64,000 bases of DNA from Hyphomonadaceae bacterium UBA1849 (GTDB lineage: Bacteria; Pseudomonadota; Alphaproteobacteria; Caulobacterales; Hyphomonadaceae): NCBI GenBank assembly GCA_002338565.1, contig DDIN01000008.1, forward strand, positions 1,419,280 through 1,483,279, in the 5' to 3' direction. Within the stretch, counting starts at the first letter, position 1, and each line of letters starts with the position of its first letter. Positions 42,931-51,050 of the stretch are shown one piece after another. A program made the position numbers and the translations under genes. The notes beneath the pieces are model-generated. The model made no database searches. It was not told the DNA's origin and saw only the letters and a program-made list of their open reading frames with translations.

Positions 42931-44094
42931 ATGGCATTTGATCTATCAAGACGTTTTCTGCTGACAGGATCAGCAGGCGCAGCAGTCGCAGGCTTAACAG
43001 CATGCGCCACATCTACGAACGGTGCGGCGGTCGCTCAGGGAGCGTTCACGCCAGAGAATGCTGCGGTGGAAAACCCGTATCTGCTCGGTGCGCCTCAGGG
43101 CGTGGCGCTGTTGTCGCGCAACGAAAACCCTTATGGTCCGGCGCAGTCTGCTAAAGACATGATCGCTTATGCGGCATCTAAGGGTGCTTACTACACGGCG
43201 CAAGGCGCAACCGAAGAACTGAAAGCCATGATTGCGGCGCGCCATGGCGTGACACCTGATCACATCGCGCTCTCTACAGGTTCCGGCGAGATCCTGTCTG
43301 CAATCGCGCTGACATACGGTCCGAATGGTCCAATCGTGGCGCCGCGTCTTTTCTGGGATACGACAGCGCTTTACGCGGCTAACCTCGGCATGGCGGACAT
43401 TCAACGTATTCCGCTGACGGCTGATATGGAAATTGATCTGCCGTCTATGGAAGCAGCTGTGAATGACGGCACCGGCGCCGTTCAGCTGTGTAACCCGAAC
43501 AACCCGACAGGTCTTGTGACGCCGGGCAATACAATCCGCGCAGCGGTTGCACGCATGGCGGCGAAGGCGCCTGTCATTGTTGACGAGGCTTACATCGAGC
43601 TGGCTGATGATGAAGAAGGCACGACCTGTGTTCCGCTCATCAAAGAAGGCCATGATGTGATTGTGACGCGTACCTTCTCCAAGCTTTATGGAATGGCGGG
43701 TATCCGTATGGGCTATCTGATCGCGGCGCCGGAAACTGCGGCGAAAATCCAGTCTGTCGTCATGAGCTGGACGCCGTCTACCTCCATCGCGGCAGCGATC
43801 GGCAGCTATAACGACATGGAATTTGTAAATTATTCAAAGGCAAAGATTGTCGAAGCCCGAGAAGTGGTTACAACAACTTTAGATACGCTTGGTCTCGAGT
43901 ATCTGCCGTCACAGACGAACTTCGTCTACTTTAAGTCGGGTAAAGAGGCTAACGCCGTTCAGCAGGCAATGGCTGACCGGATGATCTCGGTTCGTGGCCA
44001 GTACATGGACTATAATGAATGGACCCGTGTCTCGATGGGCTTTATCGAAGACGTGGATAAGTTCTGCAGAGCACTTCCTGAGGTGGTCGCGTAA
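42931..44094 (+). CDS. Tat-exported lipoprotein PLP aminotransferase (HisC-like fold)
   Basis: A 387-residue fold-type I PLP enzyme. The N-terminus LSRRFLLTGSAGAAVAGLTAC contains a twin-arginine motif (Arg7-Arg8) and a lipobox ending at Cys25, so the enzyme should be exported folded and lipidated. The catalytic part has LSRNENPYGPAQSA, STGSGEILSA, NPNNPTGLV, IVDEAYIEL and the Schiff-base Lys251 in TFSKLYGMAGIRMGY. Length and motifs resemble histidinol-phosphate aminotransferase, but a cytoplasmic histidine role is excluded by export. AAAGGGAG precedes the start. A strong terminator follows. Confidence 0.9.
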   Translation: MAFDLSRRFLLTGSAGAAVAGLTACATSTNGAAVAQGAFTPENAAVENPYLLGAPQGVALLSRNENPYGPAQSAKDMIAYAASKGAYYTAQGATEELKAMIAARHGVTPDHIALSTGSGEILSAIALTYGPNGPIVAPRLFWDTTALYAANLGMADIQRIPLTADMEIDLPSMEAAVNDGTGAVQLCNPNNPTGLVTPGNTIRAAVARMAAKAPVIVDEAYIELADDEEGTTCVPLIKEGHDVIVTRTFSKLYGMAGIRMGYLIAAPETAAKIQSVVMSWTPSTSIAAAIGSYNDMEFVNYSKAKIVEAREVVTTTLDTLGLEYLPSQTNFVYFKSGKEANAVQQAMADRMISVRGQYMDYNEWTRVSMGFIEDVDKFCRALPEVVA

Positions 44095-44116
44095 CAGCGA
44101 TAGCTGATCAGGGACG

Positions 44117-44154
44117 AAACAGGCGGGTGCCGGGGGGCATGCCCGCCTGTTTTT
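44117..44154 (+). terminator. Rho-independent terminator of the aminotransferase
   Basis: AAACAGGCGGG (44117-44127) pairs with CCCGCCTGTTT (44142-44152), with further pairing in the loop, followed by five T. Confidence 0.9.
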
Positions 44155-44158
44155 GTAT

Positions 44159-44476
44159 TTACTCGGCGGCGTCGAGCAGCGAGCGAAGTCTCGCGAGGTA
44201 ATCGAGCCAGGCTTTCCGGCCGGCTTCGGTCAGATGGATGCGCGTTTGTGGGCGTCGGCCTTCAAAGCGCTTTTCTATCTCTACATATCCGGCATCTTCG
44301 AGCTTGCGCAGATGGGTTGAGAGATTGCCATCCGTGGCATTCACCTTGTCTCTCAGCTCGCCAAAAATTGCTGGCGATGCTGCGGAGAGATAGGCAATGA
44401 TGCCGAGGCGAAGCCGCCCGTGAATGGCATCATCAATCTCGCCATGGTCGAAAGGGTTGTCGGGTGTGTCACTCAT
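44159..44476 (-). CDS. Winged-helix transcriptional regulator
   Basis: A 105-residue ArsR/MarR-like DNA-binding protein without an effector domain. The wHTH covers almost the whole chain: LRLGIIAYLSAASPAIFGEL, TDGNLSTHLRKLEDAGYVEI as recognition helix, and KRFEGRRPQTRIHLTEAG as the wing. It lies six bases after the membrane-protein gene on the same strand. Small regulators of this kind usually repress their own operon; a palindrome upstream of the pair fits. Confidence 0.87.
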   Translation of the reverse strand: MSDTPDNPFDHGEIDDAIHGRLRLGIIAYLSAASPAIFGELRDKVNATDGNLSTHLRKLEDAGYVEIEKRFEGRRPQTRIHLTEAGRKAWLDYLARLRSLLDAAE

Positions 44477-44482
44477 CGCGAG

Positions 44483-45106
44483 TTACACCACTGACTTTGG
44501 CTCATTGAGCAGCTGGCGCGCCCCTCCCGTAAGCCAGCAGAGCAGGGTGCCAATTGCTGCCGCGAGATAAGTATCGCTAAGACCGAACATTCCAATCGTG
44601 AGGCAGGCAAAAGCCACGGACACAATTACCGGCAACCATTTACCCCGGTCTTTGGAAAAGGCCGCCGTCGCAGCATAGCTGATACCGTAGACCAGAAATG
44701 CAGCCGGCATGATTGCATCGAACAAATCGACGCTCAGTTCAGGACGAACACTGACCGCGACAACGATCGAAATCGCGAAAGCAAACAGCCCGAAGGAGGC
44801 TACACGCCAGGTGGAGCGGTCGACGCGGTTCACCGGGGCAGACTGACCCGGCAGGTCAGCGGCGGTTTTTCCAAGGATAAAGCTGCCAATGCCGCCTGAA
44901 ATGCCCATTGCCATCCAAACTGCGCCTGCCCAGCGTTCGTCTGCGCCTGCAAAGAAACCCTTTGCAAGAGCCCAGTGGGCCAGAAGGGCCGCCGTAACCA
45001 GCAAAAACCAGAGAGTCGCAAACCGGCCCGCAATCGGTGGGGCGTCTTCCCCAGCCTCGGCAATAGTGCGCACATATTCCAGATCGTCAGCAAGTTTCGA
45101 GTTCAT
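44483..45106 (-). CDS. Six-helix membrane protein co-encoded with wHTH regulator
   Basis: A 207-residue inner-membrane protein, started at ATG 45106 (GGAGA six bases upstream). A cytoplasmic N-terminus (NSKLADDLEYVRTIAEAGED) precedes about six hydrophobic segments between residues 25 and 195. No transporter signature is seen. It is paired with a small wHTH regulator, a combination seen repeatedly in xanthomonads and hyphomonads without known function. The first gene of this operon lies just past a promoter with operator-like repeats. Confidence 0.75.
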   Translation of the reverse strand: MNSKLADDLEYVRTIAEAGEDAPPIAGRFATLWFLLVTAALLAHWALAKGFFAGADERWAGAVWMAMGISGGIGSFILGKTAADLPGQSAPVNRVDRSTWRVASFGLFAFAISIVVAVSVRPELSVDLFDAIMPAAFLVYGISYAATAAFSKDRGKWLPVIVSVAFACLTIGMFGLSDTYLAAAIGTLLCWLTGGARQLLNEPKSVV

Positions 45107-45123
45107 GATTGTCTCCACAAATA

Positions 45124-45140
45124 ACTTTAAATTTCAAAGT
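45124..45140 (-). promoter_or_regulatory. Operator-like palindrome ACTTT-N7-AAAGT
   Basis: ACTTTAAATTTCAAAGT (45124-45140) is a near-perfect palindrome overlapping the predicted -10 region. Its half, TTTCAAAGT, recurs at 45171-45179, 39 bp away on the other side of the -35 element. This two-site layout fits binding of the small wHTH regulator encoded in the operon. Confidence 0.55.
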
Positions 45141-45163
45141 AATTGTTTTTCGATAAATGTCAA
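45136..45163 (-). promoter_or_regulatory. Sigma-70-type promoter of the membrane-protein/regulator operon
   Basis: On the minus strand TTGACA (45163-45158) is followed after 16 bp by TACTTT (45141-45136). It lies about 30 bp upstream of the start codon at 45106 in an AT-rich stretch that contrasts with the neighbouring genes. Confidence 0.6.
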
Positions 45164-45195
45164 TTTTGTTTTTCAAAGTGAATGGCTGGAAGACG

Positions 45196-46119
45196 TCAGG
45201 CCCGTGGATGAGCGAGCTTATGTGCGCGGGTGAGGCGGGCATCTTCAACGCCCAGATAGACTTGCGTCGTCGACGGGCTGGCATGTCCCATCAGAGCCTG
45301 AATTGAGCGCAAATCGCCGCCATGGGCGAGTAGATGACTGGCGAAAGCATGGCGCAGCGCATGCGGTGTTGCGCTTTCGGGCAGGCCTAGCGCGCCGCGA
45401 AGTTGCTGCATTAACGCTTGCGCTGCGCGTGGTCTCATCGGGCCGCCACGCACAGCAAAGAAGAATGGCGTCTCCGAACTCATCTTATACGGACAAAGCT
45501 TTGCATAGGCATCCATCGCATTACGCGCGACATCCATTAGCGGGATAATCCGGACCTTGTTGCGTTTGCCCAGAATGCGAAGCTCGGCAGGGGCGGGCGT
45601 CAGGTCTCCGGTAAGAGACAGCGCTTCTGAAATACGCAGGCCGCCTGCATAAATCAGCGTCAATAGCGCAGTATCGCGCGCGCCAAGCCATGGCTCTTCC
45701 TGCATGTCACCAGCCAGAGCGATCAGGTTTGCCGTGTCTTCCTCACTGGTCGGGCGCGGCAGCCGCGTTTTGAGCTTAGGGCCCGACATGGCGAGCAGTT
45801 TGGCGTTCTCTATTCCGTGGGCGAGATCAAGCCAGCGATAGAATGCGCGAAGGGCTGATAAGGCACGAGCTAGCGTTGCCGCGGCATCCGCGCCGTCTTC
45901 ACGCCGTTCTGCGAGCCATGAGCGGACACGTCTTGGATGGATGGCTTCAAGGTCGCTGCCCGTAACTGGCTTCGGGGTGTTCCGGTTGAGAAAGCCGACA
46001 AATGATCCGATATCGTGGCGATAGCCTGTCACTGTATGCGCAGACATGCTGCGCTCCTTCTCGATATGCTCGAGAAAGTCGGAAAACAGGTCGGTCGCAG
46101 GGGTGTCAGATGCATTCAT
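45196..46119 (-). CDS. xerC: Tyrosine recombinase XerC
   Basis: Resolves chromosome dimers with XerD at dif beside FtsK. A 307-residue protein. The N-terminal SAM-like domain contains ERSMSAHTVTGYRHDIGSF. The catalytic residues are visible in GGLRISEAL (Arg), GKRNKVR (Lys), HALRHAFASHLL (His, Arg), MGHASPSTTQVY (His and nucleophile Tyr). It is divergent from priA, the arrangement usual in alphaproteobacteria, which supports XerC rather than a phage integrase. No dif-like site was noticed in the window. Confidence 0.92.
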   Translation of the reverse strand: MNASDTPATDLFSDFLEHIEKERSMSAHTVTGYRHDIGSFVGFLNRNTPKPVTGSDLEAIHPRRVRSWLAERREDGADAAATLARALSALRAFYRWLDLAHGIENAKLLAMSGPKLKTRLPRPTSEEDTANLIALAGDMQEEPWLGARDTALLTLIYAGGLRISEALSLTGDLTPAPAELRILGKRNKVRIIPLMDVARNAMDAYAKLCPYKMSSETPFFFAVRGGPMRPRAAQALMQQLRGALGLPESATPHALRHAFASHLLAHGGDLRSIQALMGHASPSTTQVYLGVEDARLTRAHKLAHPRA

Positions 46120-46190
46120 TTTGCAGATTGTCGTGGAAGGGCGTTAACAGCCTCTTTTCTTGAAGCCCGCTTACGCCCAATCTCTCCTCC

Positions 46191-48362
46191 ATGCGTTACG
46201 CCCGAGTCCTTTTTACTTTGCCTCTGCCAGAGCCGTTTGACTATGCCATCCCGGAAGAGATGCATGCCGAGCCCGGTTCTGTTGTGCGTGCCCCTTTGGG
46301 TGCACAGGAACGTATGGGCGTCGTCTGGGATGTTTGTGAGGAAGAAGACGGGCTGCGCGAGCTGAAAGAGCTTTATGCATCCCATCCCACGCCTGCCTTC
46401 TCTAAGCCGTTCAGAGACTTCATCGAATGGTCGGCGAAATATACCTGCTCCAATCCGGGCGGCGTGCTGCGTATGGTGCTTCGTTCTCCGGCCTCGCTTT
46501 ATCCGTCCAAAATGGAAACGGTGGTTCTTGAAAAGCCGTCTACCGAAGCGCCAAAGCGGCTGACGGCCGCGCGGGAACGCGTGTTAGAGTTTGTAAAAGA
46601 CAATCCGCCCATGACGCAGGCCGAGCTTGGCCGAGAGGTAGGCGTTTCGACCTCTGTCGTGAAAGGCCTGGTTGATCTTGGTGTTCTGGGTACGGATTAT
46701 CGTCCGATAGATCCGCCTTATCCCGTCCCGAATGCCGAAGGGCAGGGGTTTGACCTGACAGACGAACAGGAAAGCGCTGCAGAACATCTGCGCCGCCGGG
46801 CTCGTGAGCATGGCTTTAATGTCTCCCTGATCGATGGCGTGACCGGTTCGGGCAAAACCGAGGTTTATTTCGAAGCAATCTCAGAGGCGCTGCGCGCCGA
46901 CCCTGACGCGCAAATCCTGATCCTTTTGCCTGAGATCGCGCTCACTCAGGCGATCATGAAACGCTTTGAGGCCCGCTTCGGCGCGCGCCCCGTTGAGTGG
47001 CACTCAGGTATCACTGATGCAGACCGCCGCCGCGCCTGGCGCGAGGTCGCTCACGGGCGAGCACGCATCGTCGTTGGTGCCCGGTCTGCACTTTTTCTGC
47101 CATTTCCGAATTTGCGTCTCGCCATTGTGGACGAGGAACATGACGGATCCTACAAGCAGGAAGACGGCGTTATCTATCATGCCCGAAATTTATGTGTGGC
47201 GCGCGCACGCTTTGAAAAGTTTGCAGTTATCCTTGCCAGCGCCACGCCAGCGCTCGAAACTTTGCATAATGCGCGCACCGGACGGTTTGACTATCTGCGC
47301 TTAGCTGCTAGGCCGGGGGTGTCCCGCCTGCCTGAGGTCAGCCTCATTGACATGCGGTCCGAAGCCCCCGACCGAGGGGATTGGCTCTCGCCCGTGCTCG
47401 TACGCAATATGGCAGACGTTCTGAGCGCGGGTGAGCAGTCTCTCCTGTTTTTGAACCGTCGTGGCTATGCCCCGCTCGTCATCTGCAAGGCGTGCGGCGA
47501 CAAATTAAAAACGCCGGGCACGGAAAGCTGGCTCACCGAACATCGCTATACCAACCGCCTTGTCTGCCATCTGACAGGCTTCTCCATGAGGCGACCTGCG
47601 GCGTGCCCGAAATGCGGCGCGCGGGATTCTCTCATGGGCGTTGGCCCTGGCATTGAGCGCGTCGCCGAGGAGGTCCGCACCAAATTGCCACAAGCCCGTA
47701 TCGAGCTTTTATCATCAGACACGATCCAGTCAGGCGACGATCTTCGCGCGCTCATCCACCGGATGGAGCAAGGCCAGATTGATGTACTCATCGGTACACA
47801 GATGATTGCCAAAGGGCACAACTTTCCGGGGCTCACCCTTGTTGGCGTTGTCGATGCCGATGCCAGCCTGAAGGGCGGCGATCTTCGCGCCGGTGAGCGC
47901 ACCTTCCAGCTTCTCTCTCAGGTGGCAGGCCGGGCAGGGCGCGCTGAAAAGCCGGGTCGCGCCATGCTCCAAACCTATGATCCGGATGCACCGCTCATGC
48001 AGGCCCTGGCGGCAACCGATCGTGACAGCTTCCTCGCCTGCGAAGAAGAAATGCGCGAGATGATGGGCATGCCGCCGTATGGCAGGCTTGCAGCTGTCAT
48101 TCTGTCTTTTCCGGGTGAGGATGAAGCCGCCCGTCTCGCAAAAGAGTTCGGCATGGTGGCGCCAAATGCCGATGGCGTTGAAGTCTGGGGCCCCGCGCCC
48201 GCGCCGATCGGCGTGCTGCGCGGACGCTGGCGCTGGCGTTTCCTCGTCCGGTCCGAGCTCAATGTTGATCTCTCGGCTTATATGGGCGTATGGAAAGCCG
48301 CGCTCAGACTGCCTGCGCAGGCGCGTCTGCAGGTGGATATCGATCCATATTCGTTCCTTTAA
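46191..48362 (+). CDS. priA: Primosomal replication protein N' (PriA helicase)
   Basis: Restarts stalled forks by loading the replicative helicase. A 723-residue protein. The N-terminal 3'-DNA-binding domain is followed by Walker A (DGVTGSGKTEVYFEA), the DEEH box (IVDEEHDGSYKQEDG), the ARSALFLPF segment and C-terminal helicase motifs (IGTQMIAKGHNFPGLTLVGV; LSQVAGRAGRAEKPG). The zinc-binding insert normally has eight Cys; here Cys432, 435, 459, 472 and 475 remain, while positions 441, 444 and 462 are all Thr. It may therefore bind one zinc or differ in primosome contacts. It is divergent from xerC. Confidence 0.94.
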   Translation: MRYARVLFTLPLPEPFDYAIPEEMHAEPGSVVRAPLGAQERMGVVWDVCEEEDGLRELKELYASHPTPAFSKPFRDFIEWSAKYTCSNPGGVLRMVLRSPASLYPSKMETVVLEKPSTEAPKRLTAARERVLEFVKDNPPMTQAELGREVGVSTSVVKGLVDLGVLGTDYRPIDPPYPVPNAEGQGFDLTDEQESAAEHLRRRAREHGFNVSLIDGVTGSGKTEVYFEAISEALRADPDAQILILLPEIALTQAIMKRFEARFGARPVEWHSGITDADRRRAWREVAHGRARIVVGARSALFLPFPNLRLAIVDEEHDGSYKQEDGVIYHARNLCVARARFEKFAVILASATPALETLHNARTGRFDYLRLAARPGVSRLPEVSLIDMRSEAPDRGDWLSPVLVRNMADVLSAGEQSLLFLNRRGYAPLVICKACGDKLKTPGTESWLTEHRYTNRLVCHLTGFSMRRPAACPKCGARDSLMGVGPGIERVAEEVRTKLPQARIELLSSDTIQSGDDLRALIHRMEQGQIDVLIGTQMIAKGHNFPGLTLVGVVDADASLKGGDLRAGERTFQLLSQVAGRAGRAEKPGRAMLQTYDPDAPLMQALAATDRDSFLACEEEMREMMGMPPYGRLAAVILSFPGEDEAARLAKEFGMVAPNADGVEVWGPAPAPIGVLRGRWRWRFLVRSELNVDLSAYMGVWKAALRLPAQARLQVDIDPYSFL

Positions 48363-48402
48363 TGAAGCACTTTGCGCTTGCATCAGACGCTCCTTATCCC
48401 AT

Positions 48403-48422
48403 TTAGTTATCATGATAACTAA
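48403..48422 (+). promoter_or_regulatory. Perfect 20-bp palindrome, likely MarR-family operator
   Basis: TTAGTTATCATGATAACTAA at 48403-48422 is a perfect palindrome ending 11 bp before the ATG of the monooxygenase-like gene. Its length, AT content and two-fold symmetry are typical of MarR-dimer sites, and two MarR-type regulators are encoded just downstream. Confidence 0.7.
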
Positions 48423-48433
48423 TGGAGTGCTTC

Positions 48434-48718
48434 ATGCTGCACGTTTATGCCAAAATTACACCCAAACCCGAATATTACGATCGCGCGAAAATCGCGGTGG
48501 AAAGTATTGTTTCCGCTACTGTGAAAGAGGCGGGCTGCGCCAGGTTTGAATTTTTCACGGATTTGTCCGGCACATCACTTCATCTGGTAGAAACTTGGGT
48601 TGATCAGGCGGCTTTGGATGCTCACTATGCTCAGCCTTATACAGTAAGCGTATTTGAGGCCTATCAGAACTGGCTGGCAAAGCCGCCGGAAATTCAGCTC
48701 ATGTCGCGAGTGGCCTGA
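48434..48718 (+). CDS. Antibiotic biosynthesis monooxygenase (ABM/YgiN-like) protein
   Basis: A 94-residue dimeric alpha/beta-barrel-type protein started at ATG 48434 (GGAGTG upstream); an ATG 12 bases earlier overlaps the palindrome. The pattern MLHVYAKITPKPEYYDRAKIA, GCARFEFFTDLSG and HLVETWVDQAALDAHY is typical of ABM-domain quinol or anthrone oxygenases. It is first in a run with two MarR regulators and probably under their control. The substrate is unknown; quinone or electrophile stress is a common theme for MarR-ABM pairs. Confidence 0.87.
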   Translation: MLHVYAKITPKPEYYDRAKIAVESIVSATVKEAGCARFEFFTDLSGTSLHLVETWVDQAALDAHYAQPYTVSVFEAYQNWLAKPPEIQLMSRVA

Positions 48719-48721
48719 TCC

Positions 48722-49165
48722 ATGTTTTTTTTGAAAGACCTTCCCACGCCTGCGATGACCAGTAAGTATGCGCGTTTTTTTGCACCGGTTGAGCCGGAGC
48801 AGATCGTTGGTGTGTTGGCAGACCTTCGCCGCGCTAGCCTGACAATCAGGCGGCTAGAAGCCTATTTCCGTGAGAACGATTTTTCCCTTTTGCGCTTTCT
48901 CATCTTGATCATTATAGACCGCGAACCAGAGAAAGAGGCGCTTCAATTCTCCGAGATTGTTGAAAAGGTCGATGTTTCAAAACCGGTCGTAACGCGAACG
49001 ATCAAATCTCTGCTGGAGGATGATTTGCTTATGTTGCGGTGTGAAGGGTCAGATAAGCGGATGAAAATGTACGCGCTTTCGAAGGAAGGGCGATCCCGGC
49101 TCGAATCGCTATTTCCCGGCTATTTCAAATTGCTTGGCGACGCTGCAGAAGGGGAGAGCTCATGA
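48722..49165 (+). CDS. MarR-family transcriptional regulator, copy 1
   Basis: A 147-residue winged-helix regulator. Helix 1 starts VLADLRRASLTIRRLEAYF. The wHTH runs LQFSEIVEKVDVSKPVVTRTIKSLLEDD, with the wing MLRCEGSDKRMKMYALSKEG. The N-terminus MFFLKDLPT is shared with the second MarR at 49488, so the two are duplicates. It lies three bases after the ABM gene stop, and its own stop overlaps the ATG of the small membrane protein (ATGA). Confidence 0.88.
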   Translation: MFFLKDLPTPAMTSKYARFFAPVEPEQIVGVLADLRRASLTIRRLEAYFRENDFSLLRFLILIIIDREPEKEALQFSEIVEKVDVSKPVVTRTIKSLLEDDLLMLRCEGSDKRMKMYALSKEGRSRLESLFPGYFKLLGDAAEGESS

Positions 49166-49404
49166 AGCATCGTCGAACGGCTCTTCATATCTTTCTGGTC
49201 TGGGCGATCGTATACTCCATAGTGACTGGCTCTCTCATTGTGATGGGGGCGCTACCGGTTGATTTGCCTCTGCCGCTTAAAACCTTGTTTCTCACGATGG
49301 TTTTAGTACCGCTTATCATGTTTTTGGTTGGGCCTTTCTCAGCGCGAATTGCGCTTCGGGTATTTCCTGAAACGATAGCGCGCATAGGAGCGCAGAAGGA
49401 CTGA
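49162..49404 (+). CDS. DUF2798-like small membrane protein
   Basis: An 80-residue protein with two membrane helices (about 8-30 and 40-62) and basic ends (MKHRRTALHIF). It resembles DUF2798-type two-helix proteins of unknown function. It is translationally coupled to the first MarR gene by an ATGA overlap. Confidence 0.7.
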   Translation: MKHRRTALHIFLVWAIVYSIVTGSLIVMGALPVDLPLPLKTLFLTMVLVPLIMFLVGPFSARIALRVFPETIARIGAQKD

Positions 49405-49487
49405 ACTACGAGCGCATAACCTTGACAGATTGTGCGTCAAACGGTGTGAGACAGTTTACGTCAGCGGGCCTAAGGGGGGCAGTTTGC

Positions 49488-49907
49488 ATGTTCTTTCTGA
49501 AATACCTGCCGACGCAGTCGCTATTGATGAATTATCGCGAGCATTTTCCGGCAGGCTCGGAGCCTCAGATTTCAAGCCAGCTGGAAATGCTGCGCAAAGC
49601 CTCGCTCCTCCTGCGCGATCTGGATGATTTCTTCCGCGAACATGACCTGTCGCTTACGCGCTTTCTGATCCTTGTGATTCTGGACGGCGCACATGAAGGA
49701 CTCCAGCATTCGCAGATTGTGGACCGGATTGATGTTTCCTCGCCAGTGATCAGCCGGTCACTTGGTGCGCTCGTTTCTGACGGGCTGGTCGAAGTGATCA
49801 CTGACGCGGAAAACAAGCGGCATAAACTCAACCGACTGTCTGATGAAGGCCGCGCACGCCTTCAGGTGCTTATGCCGGGCTATTACGAGATTTTGCTCCG
49901 CGATTAA
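49488..49907 (+). CDS. MarR-family transcriptional regulator, copy 2
   Basis: A 139-residue paralogue of the regulator at 48722. The ATG at 49488 follows AAGGGGGG at normal spacing and gives the shared N-terminus MFFLKYLPT; an upstream in-frame start adds 22 unconserved residues. The wHTH is LQHSQIVDRIDVSSPVISRSLGALVSDGLVE-like, with the wing EVITDAENKRHKLNRLSDEG. An 83-bp gap before it contains TTGACA (49423), so it may have its own promoter. The target is probably the local palindrome; the effector is unknown. Confidence 0.87.
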   Translation: MFFLKYLPTQSLLMNYREHFPAGSEPQISSQLEMLRKASLLLRDLDDFFREHDLSLTRFLILVILDGAHEGLQHSQIVDRIDVSSPVISRSLGALVSDGLVEVITDAENKRHKLNRLSDEGRARLQVLMPGYYEILLRD

Positions 49908-50004
49908 TCGACTTCCCCTCAATGGAGAGAGGGATTGATTTTCGCCTGCCGATCCAACACGTTCAGCCTTCACGTGAAGTATGAGCGTGTCAGTGGGGAT
50001 ATTC

Positions 50005-50955
50005 ATGATCAGAAGCTTCATCGCTTTCATGGCGCTGGGTCTTAGCGCGCCGCTTGCTTACGGGCAGGAACTTGCTCAACGCTGCGATGAGGCGCTGTTT
50101 CATCTGGAAGACGCAATGGCAAGCCCGGCCTATTATGGCGAGATGCTGGCCGATGTGACGACGCCAAATATTTGCGCGGTGCAGGCCAATGGCGAGCGCT
50201 GTTATACCGGCGCGGAGTCAGCGGCTATCTTCCAGGGCGACATTCCAGAGCTTGGTATTGAGCGCATTTACGTTTCCCGCATTGCCTATGTGCTCGAAGT
50301 TATCACCGAGGCTGGCCAGCCGCTTCACGCGACAGGGTGCGAGCGCCTGTCGCCGGGCCGTTTCCTCTTCGGTGCAGCTTATGAGCGTTATCTGGTCATG
50401 CCAGAAGGCGTCGCCAAGATTATCGATGTCGGCAGTTTTGTAGTCGAGACCTCACCTGACGGGTCTGCGCGTCTGCTCAATGCCTTCACCCAGTCCATCC
50501 TGTCCGATGAAGATGCAGCCAGCCTGCAATTATTCACCCGTCCGGAATTCCTGTTTGATCGTCGCCGTGCGCCGCGTATGGGCCAGCGTCATCTGCCATT
50601 GGGCGGTCAGCCTGCTGGCGGCGTTGAGACGCTGTACGCAGACATTCAGACACCAGAGCCTCCGCCAGCGATAGCGCCTGCACAGCCGGTTGTAACCGCT
50701 CCGGCTGAGGTGCCAGTGCAGCCTGCCAGTGTGATTGAGGTCAGCCGCACCCGTTCGTCCGGCGCGATGACGGCATCTGCTTATGCGTCTCACGAGGCGC
50801 GTAGAAACGCTGAAGCCGCGGTCCGTGAGGCCTGCAGCGCAGAGGGTGGCCGCATCATCTCAATGGTGACCCGCTCGGCAAATGGTTCGGTTCAGCTCCC
50901 CGATGGTCAGTACGAGGCCGAGTACACCTCCACAGCGCGGTGTGAACTGTCTTAG
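50005..50955 (+). CDS. Exported hypothetical protein
   Basis: A 316-residue protein started at ATG 50005 (GTGGGG upstream). A signal peptide ends at AYGQE (residue about 21). The N-terminal half has paired Cys (CDEAL, NICAV, ERCYTG, TGCERL) suggesting disulphides. A Pro/Ala/Val-rich linker (PEPPPAIAPAQPVVTAPAEV) lies near residue 215, and a Cys-containing C-terminal part ends YTSTARCELS. No known domain is recognised. It stands alone between the MarR block and the methionine-salvage operon. Confidence 0.7.
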   Translation: MIRSFIAFMALGLSAPLAYGQELAQRCDEALFHLEDAMASPAYYGEMLADVTTPNICAVQANGERCYTGAESAAIFQGDIPELGIERIYVSRIAYVLEVITEAGQPLHATGCERLSPGRFLFGAAYERYLVMPEGVAKIIDVGSFVVETSPDGSARLLNAFTQSILSDEDAASLQLFTRPEFLFDRRRAPRMGQRHLPLGGQPAGGVETLYADIQTPEPPPAIAPAQPVVTAPAEVPVQPASVIEVSRTRSSGAMTASAYASHEARRNAEAAVREACSAEGGRIISMVTRSANGSVQLPDGQYEAEYTSTARCELS

Positions 50956-51050
50956 CGACAAATATTGCGCCGAAGCGCGAACCTGATATATCGCGCGGCC
51001 TCCATGGATAGGGATGATTTACACTTTGCCTCCGCAGCGCTGCGCGCTAG

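Noticed and set aside
42931..44094. Histidine biosynthesis hisC
   Set aside because: The protein has a Tat signal and lipobox and no his genes nearby, so a cytoplasmic histidine role is unlikely despite the fold.
45196..46119. Possible phage or integron integrase (tyrosine recombinase)
   Set aside because: The length, motifs and divergent priA neighbour fit housekeeping XerC. No attachment sites, tRNA or phage genes lie nearby.
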